Shown here piece after piece: positions 6,401 through 10,948 of a DNA stretch of 10,948 nucleotides. Origin of the DNA: an uncultured Oscillospiraceae bacterium (lineage in GTDB: Bacteria; Bacillota_A; Clostridia; Oscillospirales; Oscillospiraceae); the NCBI GenBank assembly GCA_947631675.1, contig CANRMG010000052.1:1-10948 (forward strand), given 5' to 3'. The position numbers were made by a program, and so were the translations under genes. The notes under the pieces were generated by a model. It did not search any database, was not told where the DNA came from, and worked only from the letters and a program-made list of their open reading frames with translations. The stretch's first letter is position 1. Each line of letters begins with the position of its first letter.

Positions 6401-8846
6401 TGCCGGCCCAGTAACGGGCCACGCCGATCTGGACCTTGGAGGTGGTGATGGGCTCGGGCAGCCGGATGAAGAAGTAGTTCCGGCCGTTGGCGTCGGCCCG
6501 CCGCTCAGAGGCCACCACATTGTTGCCCAGGTCATGGGCCTGGCCCTCCGCGTCCCACCAGCGGACCTTCACGTAGGTGAAGTCCATGCCGGGCTCCACG
6601 CTCATCATGCCGATGGTGTCCATGGTATAGGCCTGGTCGAAGGTATAGGTGAGGCCAATATCCGGTCCCAAGTAGTTGTAACCGCCGTCGTCCCAGGTCT
6701 TTCTGTCATAATAAGAGGCCGGGTCGCCGTCCACGGTGCCCCAGGCAGTGCCCGCCGCCGTATCCTGGCGGCTGGCCACCATGACGCCCTTATACTGGGC
6801 GGCGGAGGCGATGTGGTACATGCCGGGCCGGCCGGCGCTGTCCCGGCTGATCAGGTTGAAGCGGGGCATATCCGGCGGGTTCAGGGTGATGGTCGTGGCG
6901 CCGGCGTGGATGGACTCGGGGCTGCGGCCGAACTCGTTGACGCCGATCAGATAGACCTCGTACTCCGTCTCGATCTGGCTGTTGAGTCCGGTGATGGTAT
7001 AGCTGGTGCCCGTGAGCCCCGCGATCTCCGTATAGGCCGCCGCGCTCTTTTCCTTATAGTAGAGGTCATAGCTGACCGTGTCCTTCATGTTCTTCCAGGA
7101 GACGGTCACGGTCTGGTAGCCGCCCTTGGCCTTCACGTTGTCCGGCTTGTCCGGCCGGCCCGTGGGCTTGGGGGTGACGCTTATATAGTCGGAGAAGCCG
7201 CTGGACCACTTGCCGTTGACCGACTGGACGCGGATCGAATAGGTGGTGTAGTTGACCACCTCTTTGCCGCCGAAGTTGGTGACGGTCAGGCTGGTGCCCG
7301 TGAGGGGGAACAGCTCTGTCACGCCATTGGCGCTCACCTCGACCTCATAGCCGGTGATGTTCTCGCAGGGCTGCCAGCTCACGGTGAACTGCCGGCTGCC
7401 CCCCACAGCGCCCACGCTCTGGGGCACGTTCATCTGGGGCTCCGGGATGCGGTTTTCCATGCCGTTGACGAACTCCACCTGGGTGATGGATGCCAAGTTC
7501 GTGGTATCGGAGACGCCGGTGATCCTGATGGTCACCTTCTTCACGGCCTTCTGAGTCCCCAGATCGAGCTGTATATTGCCGTTGGCGTCGCGGGTGACGT
7601 TCTCGGCAATGGACGCGGCGATGGGCACAGCCGCGGCGATGACGGCCACGTCGCCTGTCTCGGCCGCCATGACCGGGGCGGCCGCGGGAGAGCCCACGTT
7701 AAAGACTCTGGTGCCCTCGCCCTCGATCTCCACCTTGATCTCAGCCTCGGAGATGTTGGTGTTCTCCAGGAGGATGGCGTCGGTCTTGGCATCGCCCGCC
7801 ACGTTCAGGGACACCTGCACTGACTCCGCGGCGGAGATGGGGTGGCCGTTCGTATTGCCCAGGGTCACACTCTGGCCGTTGTCCTTAAAAAGGTCCTCAG
7901 TGCTGCCGCCGATGCTGGTGCCCTCGTCCACAAAGGACGTGATGGCCGAACCCGGGACAAAGCGTTCCACCGTGGCAATGCGCTCGTCCGCGCTCAGCCG
8001 TCCGAGGGCGATGCCCTTGGCTAGATACTCGGCGTCGGCCAGGTCCGTGACCCCGTCGCCGGTAAGATCGCAGGCGTCGTCGCCGGCGACGAGCGAGCTC
8101 TTCATGGCCGCCCAGTCGCTCTCGTTCACGGCGTCGTCGCCGTCTATATCGCCCATCACCAGCACGCCGGGATGGGCCGTGCCCTCATAGCCGGCCAGAC
8201 GGCCCACCGTGAGCTTCACCAGCGCGCCGTCGCTCTCAGCGATATGTATGCTCTGGGTATAGGGAGCGAACCACTGCCCGGAGACAGTGAGCGTATAGTC
8301 CCCCTGGGCCAGGCCGTGGAAGCTGTAGGTATTGCCGTCGGCCGCCGCGGTCATGATATGGGTGTCCGGCCCCGTCAGCGCCGCCGTGAAGAACGGCGTC
8401 CGGTCCAGGTCCATGGCCATATCGATGACCAGGTCCACCTGGCCTGTGGTCACGCCGGGCACGGACGAGATCATCATCAGCTCGTCCGACTGGGGCGTGG
8501 GCTCCGGGGTGGCGGAGGGTTCCGGCGAAGCGGAAGGCTCCGGGCTGGCGGAGGCCTCCGGCGAGGGAGCGATCTCCTCGGTGGGAGCCGGTGTGGCCGG
8601 GGTCTCCGGGACCGCTGTGGTCTCCGGCTCCGGCGTGGCCGCGGGCTCCTGAACAGGCTCCGTGGTGGCCGTCGGCTCCGGGGTGGTGTCGACGATCTCC
8701 GGTCCGGGCACATCCACGGCCGGGATGTCCGTCTCCGGGACCATATATCCCCCACCGCCGCCCTGGACGTCCTCTGCCGCCATCGCGGGCATGGCCATGC
8801 CAAGCAGCATGACCCAGGCCAGCAAAAATGCGATCACTCTCTTCAT
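3426..8846 (-). CDS. Secreted multimodular M60-like (enhancin/mucinase) zinc metallopeptidase with N-terminal dockerin
   Basis: 1806 residues from the chosen start. Order: signal peptide (1-23, cut after AMA); Gly- then Pro/Thr/Glu-rich linker (about 28-118); Ig-like domain (about 130-220); type I-like dockerin (about 229-283) with two Ca-binding loops, D233/D235/D237/D244 and D260/D264/D271; a divergent discoidin-like region (about 290-465); two FN3 domains (about 466-560 and 563-652); a discoidin/CBM32-like domain (about 660-830); a helical spacer (831-905); the M60-like unit (about 915-1370); an Ig/FN3-like domain (about 1385-1490); a second CBM32-like domain (about 1495-1640); and an unassigned beta-rich tail (1645-1806). 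The active site is HEIGH (1204-1208) with Glu1219 ten residues on, the gluzincin HEXXH...E zinc pattern, followed by ITNNYF as in M60 proteins. Relatives cleave mucin-like O-glycoproteins outside the cell; the substrate here is inferred. No SLH, sortase or membrane anchor is present. The start at 8846 follows GAGGTGA by 5 bases and begins a clean signal peptide; an in-frame ATG at 8906 abuts the -10 box and is unlikely. First gene of the operon with the cohesin-like gene. Confidence 0.92.
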   Translation of the reverse strand: MKRVIAFLLAWVMLLGMAMPAMAAEDVQGGGGGYMVPETDIPAVDVPGPEIVDTTPEPTATTEPVQEPAATPEPETTAVPETPATPAPTEEIAPSPEASASPEPSASPEPSATPEPTPQSDELMMISSVPGVTTGQVDLVIDMAMDLDRTPFFTAALTGPDTHIMTAAADGNTYSFHGLAQGDYTLTVSGQWFAPYTQSIHIAESDGALVKLTVGRLAGYEGTAHPGVLVMGDIDGDDAVNESDWAAMKSSLVAGDDACDLTGDGVTDLADAEYLAKGIALGRLSADERIATVERFVPGSAITSFVDEGTSIGGSTEDLFKDNGQSVTLGNTNGHPISAAESVQVSLNVAGDAKTDAILLENTNISEAEIKVEIEGEGTRVFNVGSPAAAPVMAAETGDVAVIAAAVPIAASIAENVTRDANGNIQLDLGTQKAVKKVTIRITGVSDTTNLASITQVEFVNGMENRIPEPQMNVPQSVGAVGGSRQFTVSWQPCENITGYEVEVSANGVTELFPLTGTSLTVTNFGGKEVVNYTTYSIRVQSVNGKWSSGFSDYISVTPKPTGRPDKPDNVKAKGGYQTVTVSWKNMKDTVSYDLYYKEKSAAAYTEIAGLTGTSYTITGLNSQIETEYEVYLIGVNEFGRSPESIHAGATTITLNPPDMPRFNLISRDSAGRPGMYHIASAAQYKGVMVASRQDTAAGTAWGTVDGDPASYYDRKTWDDGGYNYLGPDIGLTYTFDQAYTMDTIGMMSVEPGMDFTYVKVRWWDAEGQAHDLGNNVVASERRADANGRNYFFIRLPEPITTSKVQIGVARYWAGNNRISVSEVYFYRYDALKDDLNALYADDLHTTLNQGVTEQQLNDLKARIEASVDEFGEPNPDRDRLLREWDTAWEIYHDQFLSKVTNIHTGITASGDEHGFGGLNAWQPLGVTAAAGEKITVYVGSKLRATGAETQLQLVVTQYHAEAGAMSKVVQTLKVGANEITVPKVWDSTNVESGGALYVQYTGGAGGPDEYAVRVSGGVAVPVLDLYKVTDAGERAGRVNAYLAELTNYVSAMEAKHSEVHQGEGSVSAEVNYDYSEQNCILGATDIMLDTMMLSIPAQQVTAGCGGDGSRLLTSLNAMESMMALFYQHKGLNASAKDMADRIPLRHLNIRYQRMFSGAFMYASGDHIGIEYSETDDLAGCGGVVTDGSGRYISGNYFGWGIAHEIGHDINQGVYAIAEITNNYFAVLAQAQETNGSVRFKYDNVYAKVTSGTKGSATNVFTQLAMYWQLHLAYDRGYNFRTYPGYDEQLASLFFARVDTYARTPSKAPGGNLTLVGADVDQALMRLACAAAQKNLLDFFERWGKTPDEGTIAYASQFPAENRAIYYVNDEARLYTLEHGGSSKLAADGSTAAIQAVSVQKETDHSNQVNITITPSGTVPADQILGYEIVRCTIDRGVTEKRTVGFTTTNTFTDTVYAMNNRAVSYEVTLVDKFLNRSAAAQADMVKIEHGGNLDKASWTVKTDGLKAEPIQSEANEDDPEGTKTDAAAQIVDGRGDTVYTPTVEKEGAVIEIDFHDALIVTGFAYASGGGTPLGDYTVSVRQSGEWVQVGEGTLDGDKTVYFSNKDGKYVSTYMADAMRFVLSAPAGGTISVAEIDVMGPTGDNVDFAYIDGRPAIGYLEKAFQYGQEKNEYIPAGSLVFTGSYKGNAAYNVAMLYDQDGQIVTGIAEDDSRMAYQTIHADVPEDGPIQDVLGGIWIYWIQPEDLTTGFTMPKRVRVELYRVNDAKTNEGERLVSDSLFVDVPQAPGKITLTASGAESAGTGAVG
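8493..8690 (-). repeat. Low-complexity Pro/Thr/Ser/Glu linker coding repeat of the M60 gene
   Basis: Degenerate repeats of units such as TPEP, SPEPSA and ETPATPAP (about residues 53-118) separate the signal peptide from the first folded domain. The same unit type occurs in the operon partner at 2368-2481. On the plus strand this gives long shadow reading frames, which are not genes. Confidence 0.75.
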
Positions 8847-8906
8847 GGGCTTCACCTCATACGCCTCGACTGCGCCCCAAAGGGCAAAGAGGTCAGAATA
8901 TGTCAT

Positions 8907-8935
8907 ATTTTATCAAGTTTACCATAATAACGCAA
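8907..8935 (-). promoter_or_regulatory. Sigma-A type promoter of the M60/cohesin operon
   Basis: On the minus strand TTGCGT (8930-8935) and TAAAAT (8907-8912) are separated by exactly 17 bp in an AT-rich stretch. The predicted transcript would start near 8900, leaving a leader of about 50 bases to the ATG at 8846. This also argues against the in-frame ATG at 8904-8906, which would lie at or before the transcription start. Confidence 0.6.
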
Positions 8936-8942
8936 CACAAAA

Positions 8943-8980
8943 ATTACGTAATCCATGACTTTTTTTGACATTTTCTTGAC
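8943..8980. promoter_or_regulatory. Candidate operator region in the divergent intergenic space
   Basis: A perfect 10-bp palindrome ATTACGTAAT (8943-8952) lies 7 bp upstream of the operon's -35 box. Beside it are three TGAC tetrads at 8956-8959, 8966-8969 and 8977-8980, about one helical turn apart, embedded in T-tracts. The position suits an activator of the M60 operon or a regulator shared with the divergent membrane-protein gene. This is pattern only; no regulator is identified. Confidence 0.3.
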
Positions 8981-9017
8981 GGTTAAAGCCGGGAGCCGCC
9001 GGGGCCGCGGAAATCTA

Positions 9018-9069
9018 TCGACTTTTCGCCCCGAATGGGGTATTATAATAGTCTGGAAAAAGGAGGTGA
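9018..9069 (+). promoter_or_regulatory. Promoter and ribosome binding site of the hemolysin III-like gene
   Basis: TATAAT at 9044-9049 is a perfect -10. The -35 is weak: ACTTTT (9021-9026) at 17 bp, or TCGACT (9018-9023) at 20 bp. The dyad CCCC-GAAT-GGGG (9029-9040) lies inside the spacer and may be an operator. The Shine-Dalgarno AGGAGGTGA (9061-9069) precedes the ATG at 9075 by 5 bases. The transcript would have a short leader. Confidence 0.55.
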
Positions 9070-9074
9070 CGCCC

Positions 9075-9746
9075 ATGAAGCGCACGAAGCTGAAAGACCG
9101 GGACCTGCCGGACTACACGAAGGGCGAGGAGCGGTTCAACATGGTCTCCCACATCGTCGGCGGGGCGGTGGGCATAGCGGCGCTGGTGCTGTGCGTGGTT
9201 GTCGCGGCGCTCCACAAAAACGGCTGGGGCGTAGTGGGTGGCGCCATCTTCGGCGTGTCCATGATACTGCTGTACACCATGTCCAGCGTCTACCACGGCC
9301 TGCACGAGGGCATGGGCAAGCGGGTGCTGCAGGTGATCGACCACTGCACCATCTATCTTCTCATCGCGGGGACGTATACCCCCATCCTCCTGAGCGCCAT
9401 GCGGCCCATCGACCCGGTGTCCAGCTGGGTGCTCTTCGGCGTGGTCTGGTCGCTGACCATCGCCGCCACGGTGCTGACGGCCATCGACCTGCGGCGCTAC
9501 CGGGTCTTTTCCATGATCTGCTATATCGGCATCGGCTGGGCCATCATCTTCAAGGCACCGCTGCTCCTCCGGGCCGTGGGCATGGGCGGCTTCTGGCTGA
9601 TCCTGGCCGGGGGCGTGTCCTATACGGTGGGCGCCATCCTCTACGGGATGGGAAAGAAGCACCGCTATATGCACAGCGTCTTTCACCTGTTCGTGCTGGC
9701 GGGCAGCGTGCTGCACCTGCTGGCCATCCTGATCTACGTGCTGTGA
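9075..9746 (+). CDS. trhA: Hemolysin III family (TrhA/PAQR) integral membrane protein
   Basis: 223 residues, the usual length for bacterial hemolysin III/YqfA-TrhA proteins. Seven hydrophobic segments can be counted (about 24-46, 53-73, 86-107, 117-137, 144-164, 172-191 and 199-221). The family's polar signature is intact: EERFNMVSH (residues 18-26) in the first segment, SSVYH with His74, DHCTIY with Asp89, and HSVFH with His200 and His204. In the wider PAQR family these His and Asp residues bind zinc inside the membrane. Bacterial members are linked to membrane energetics and lipid homeostasis; the hemolysin name is historical and toxicity should not be assumed. The start is fixed by AGGAGGTGA 5 bases upstream; a longer reading to 8955 has no ribosome site. 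It is divergent from the M60 operon and shares a 228-base intergenic region with it. The gene symbol rests on family membership. Confidence 0.9.
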   Translation: MKRTKLKDRDLPDYTKGEERFNMVSHIVGGAVGIAALVLCVVVAALHKNGWGVVGGAIFGVSMILLYTMSSVYHGLHEGMGKRVLQVIDHCTIYLLIAGTYTPILLSAMRPIDPVSSWVLFGVVWSLTIAATVLTAIDLRRYRVFSMICYIGIGWAIIFKAPLLLRAVGMGGFWLILAGGVSYTVGAILYGMGKKHRYMHSVFHLFVLAGSVLHLLAILIYVL

Positions 9747-9761
9747 AGTAAAAATGAACAC

Positions 9762-9823
9762 AAAAAGGGCCTGCCCTTTGGGACACTCTCCGTAAGGAAG
9801 GTGTCCCGAGTGGGCGGCCTTTG
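9762..9823 (+). repeat. Nested inverted repeats downstream of the hemolysin III-like gene, with two competing folds
   Basis: An inner stem GGGACAC (9780-9786) / GTGTCCC (9801-9807) is flanked by arms that can pair in two ways. AAAGGGC (9764-9770) can pair locally with GCCCTTT (9773-9779). Alternatively 9764-9776 can pair, with two bulges, to GGGCGGCCTTT (9812-9822), giving one long stacked hairpin. Only three T follow, so it is a weak terminator by itself. It begins 15 bases after the stop at 9746. It could be a 3' end structure, a small repeat element or a remnant. Confidence 0.5.
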
Positions 9824-9844
9824 TAACGTCATAATTTGTTTTGG

Positions 9845-9877
9845 AAACGGTGTGACCCTTGCGGTCACGCCGTTTTT
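9845..9877 (+). terminator. Rho-independent terminator downstream of the hemolysin III-like gene
   Basis: AAACGGTGTGACC (9845-9857) pairs with GGTCACGCCGTTT (9863-9875) through 13 bp, one of them G-U in RNA, around the loop CTTGC, and runs into five T (9873-9877). On the minus strand only three T follow, so it works mainly for plus-strand transcripts. Confidence 0.8.
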
Positions 9878-9902
9878 ACTGTTACCAGTTTTGGCAAAGA
9901 TT

Positions 9903-9960
9903 GCGCTATTTGATACAATGCAACGCTCTGCACGGGAGCGTTGCATTGTCGTATCAGCGC
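9903..9960. repeat. Long imperfect palindrome overlapping the stop codon of the DUF4405 gene
   Basis: TGATACAATGCAACGCTC (9911-9928) pairs with 9936-9956 through 18 bp with a single-base bulge (C9950) around a 7-base loop. GCGC on both outer sides (9903-9906 and 9957-9960) can extend it past an asymmetric loop. It includes the TGA stop (9954-9956) and the last bases before it. No T-run follows on either strand, so it is not a standard intrinsic terminator. It could protect the mRNA 3' end, insulate convergent genes or be a dispersed palindromic element. Confidence 0.6.
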
Positions 9961-10625
9961 TGCATACTCTTTTTCCCTCTCCGCAGCCAGCGGGCCAGAT
10001 AGTGTCCGATGAAAATGAACAGGCCCATGATGGCGATGTAATCCAGGTAAAACACGATCCTGGGCGCGTCAAAGTCGAAGAACACAAAATGATTTCGCAG
10101 CAGCAGGTAGTTCAGAATGTCCTGTTTGGCGAAGGCGTAAATGCCGTACAAGGCCACCGCCAGCGCCGCGATCCGCAGAAGCCATGTCTGCGTCTCTGAG
10201 GTCGTTTTCCGCATCTTTGCCAGTATCATGTTCCAGTGAAGGCCCAGGTGCAGGCTCATCAGGACGAAGCCCCAATAGGCGCAGAGCATATGGACCACTC
10301 TCGCCCAAGCCCGTCCGCCCTGAATAGGGAGAAAGTCCAGCGCGTAGCGGCTCAGCACCGCGCCGCTCACCGCCGAGCCGATCATGCCCGCAAAGATCAG
10401 CAGCACCAGCGCGGTTTGAAGTATGCGAAAGGGCGTGTATCTTCCCTTGAAAAGCCCCCGGAACCACCGTCTGTTGAGCACATGATGGGTGACGAAAAGG
10501 ACCAGCATGGCGACGCCGATCCATTCGTGGGCCGCCTCCCCCAGCAGGCTGTAGCTCATGAGCAGCACCAGCGCGGCGGTCATCAGAACATCGGTAACGA
10601 TCCGCAAAACCTGCTTTTTCTTCAT
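9954..10625 (-). CDS. DUF4405-type cytochrome-b-like membrane protein
   Basis: 223 residues with about six hydrophobic segments (about 8-30, 34-50, 67-90, 107-130, 148-168 and 190-212). The pattern of histidines facing the first four helices (His33 in HEWIG, His47/His48 in THHVLNRRWF, His112 in RVVHMLC, His126 and His130 in SLHLGLHW) matches DUF4405 proteins, which resemble b-type cytochromes and probably hold heme for transmembrane electron transfer. The call rests on this His/TM pattern, not on a biochemical motif. The ATG at 10625 is preceded by GGAGGA 6 bases upstream and overlaps the preceding gene's stop as ATGA, so the two are translated together. The redox partner is not visible; no flavodoxin or Fe-S protein is in the window. 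The gene ends inside a long palindrome and faces the hemolysin III-like gene. Confidence 0.75.
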   Translation of the reverse strand: MKKKQVLRIVTDVLMTAALVLLMSYSLLGEAAHEWIGVAMLVLFVTHHVLNRRWFRGLFKGRYTPFRILQTALVLLIFAGMIGSAVSGAVLSRYALDFLPIQGGRAWARVVHMLCAYWGFVLMSLHLGLHWNMILAKMRKTTSETQTWLLRIAALAVALYGIYAFAKQDILNYLLLRNHFVFFDFDAPRIVFYLDYIAIMGLFIFIGHYLARWLRRGKKSMQR

Positions 10626-10948
10626 GGCTGTTCCTCCGTCCTGGACTGATCCAGAAGCCAGGAGATGACGCGATTTTCTTCAAACAGCACGTTCCCGCCG
10701 CCGTGTTGATTCGTGATGCCCCGGTCGGCGAACCAGGCGTCGTCCGGTATCCATAGCCGCAGGAGCTCGTCTATCTCCTCATCGTCAAGGCCGGTCTGAC
10801 GGTATGCCTCCAGCAGCCCATCGTAGGCTTCCCGCGCCCTGTCCGAGCCGTAGTATTCGTCGTGCTCGCCCATGAAGATGTAGACTGCCGTCTTGTTCTC
10901 CGCTGCCGGGGCATACGCTCCATCCCATTGGGAGGCCCCGTGCAGGTA
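10622..10948 (-). CDS. Alpha/beta hydrolase (esterase-like), C-terminal part only
   Basis: The frame is open to the right edge, giving at least 108 residues of C-terminus; the N-terminus and the nucleophile serine lie outside the window. Visible parts fit the end of an alpha/beta hydrolase fold: a hydrophobic strand AVYIFMGEHDEYYGS, where the Asp after GEH is the expected acid of the triad, a helical insert (REAYDGLLEAYRQTG), and NQHGGGNVLF, where His is the expected catalytic base, followed by a final helix. Members hydrolyse esters or related bonds; the substrate cannot be read. An internal Met at 10873 is not the start because coding sequence continues upstream of it in frame. It overlaps the DUF4405 gene by four bases (ATGA) and is probably in the same operon. 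Confidence 0.7.
   Translation of the reverse strand, partial: YLHGASQWDGAYAPAAENKTAVYIFMGEHDEYYGSDRAREAYDGLLEAYRQTGLDDEEIDELLRLWIPDDAWFADRGITNQHGGGNVLFEENRVISWLLDQSRTEEQP

Noticed and set aside
5346..7823. Plus-strand open frame of 825 codons antisense to the M60 gene
   Set aside because: It mirrors the codons of the M60 gene in GC-rich DNA, has a Gly/Val/His-rich composition with no domain pattern, and lacks a ribosome site.
8493..8690. Repeats near 8500-8690 considered as a CRISPR or tandem-repeat array
   Set aside because: The units are short, degenerate and in frame, and encode a Pro-rich linker; there are no uniform repeats with unique spacers.
8965..8981. TTGACA and TTGACG as -35 boxes for the hemolysin III-like gene
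   Set aside because: At 16-18 bp downstream the sequence is GC-rich (GCCGGG, CCGGGG) with no -10; the true -10 at 9044 is too far away.
8955..9074. Longer start for the hemolysin III-like gene
   Set aside because: The extension would cross the predicted promoter, adds residues unlike the family, and has no ribosome site, whereas the ATG at 9075 has AGGAGGTGA.
9075..9746. Calling the hemolysin III-like gene a toxin that works with the protease operon
   Set aside because: The family name is historical, the protein has a PAQR-type membrane fold, and it is transcribed divergently, so there is no support for a toxin role.
9801..10199. Plus-strand frame of 132 codons in the structured intergenic region
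   Set aside because: It reads through a terminator and a long palindrome into the antisense of the DUF4405 gene and has no good ribosome site.

Overview
The window is GC-rich, gene-dense bacterial DNA. Large secreted multimodular proteins, an SLH-bearing NlpC/P60 protein, a sortase-like tail, Shine-Dalgarno sequences of the AGGAGG type and intrinsic terminators point to a Gram-positive Clostridia member. A gut relative of Oscillospiraceae (the Flavonifractor/Lawsonibacter/Intestinimonas neighbourhood) fits best. That placement is an inference from style and content, because no marker gene is present.

Layout. Positions 1-156 are non-coding and hold a plus-strand terminator (96-128) for a gene left of the window. 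157-2052 (minus) is a secreted NlpC/P60-type protein with SH3-like domains and C-terminal SLH repeats, with its own promoter near 2109-2137. 2130-2173 is a strong minus-strand terminator that closes a two-gene operon read right to left: first 3426-8846, a 1806-residue secreted M60-like (enhancin/mucinase) zinc metallopeptidase with an N-terminal dockerin, FN3 and discoidin/CBM32-like modules; then, after 23 bases, 2179-3402, a cell-surface protein with a cohesin-like domain, two FIVAR modules, a Pro/Thr/Ser/Glu-rich stalk and a degenerate sortase signal. The operon promoter is at 8907-8935. A 228-base divergent intergenic region separates it from 9075-9746 (plus), a hemolysin III/TrhA (PAQR) membrane protein. 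9747-9953 is a non-coding stretch with three large inverted repeats between convergent genes. 9954-10625 (minus) is a DUF4405 cytochrome-b-like membrane protein, translationally coupled (ATGA overlap) to the 3' end of an alpha/beta hydrolase that runs off the right edge.

How the genes may work together. The clearest story is a self-contained glycoprotein-degrading surface module. The M60 peptidase carries a dockerin but no wall or membrane anchor. Its operon partner carries a cohesin-like domain and an anchor but no enzyme. The simplest reading is a dedicated one-enzyme, one-scaffold pair that holds a mucin-active protease on the cell surface. The neighbouring SLH/NlpC protein may act in the same wall compartment but is transcribed separately. 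The cohesin call is by sequence resemblance only and is the weak link; the dockerin and the M60 active site are directly visible.
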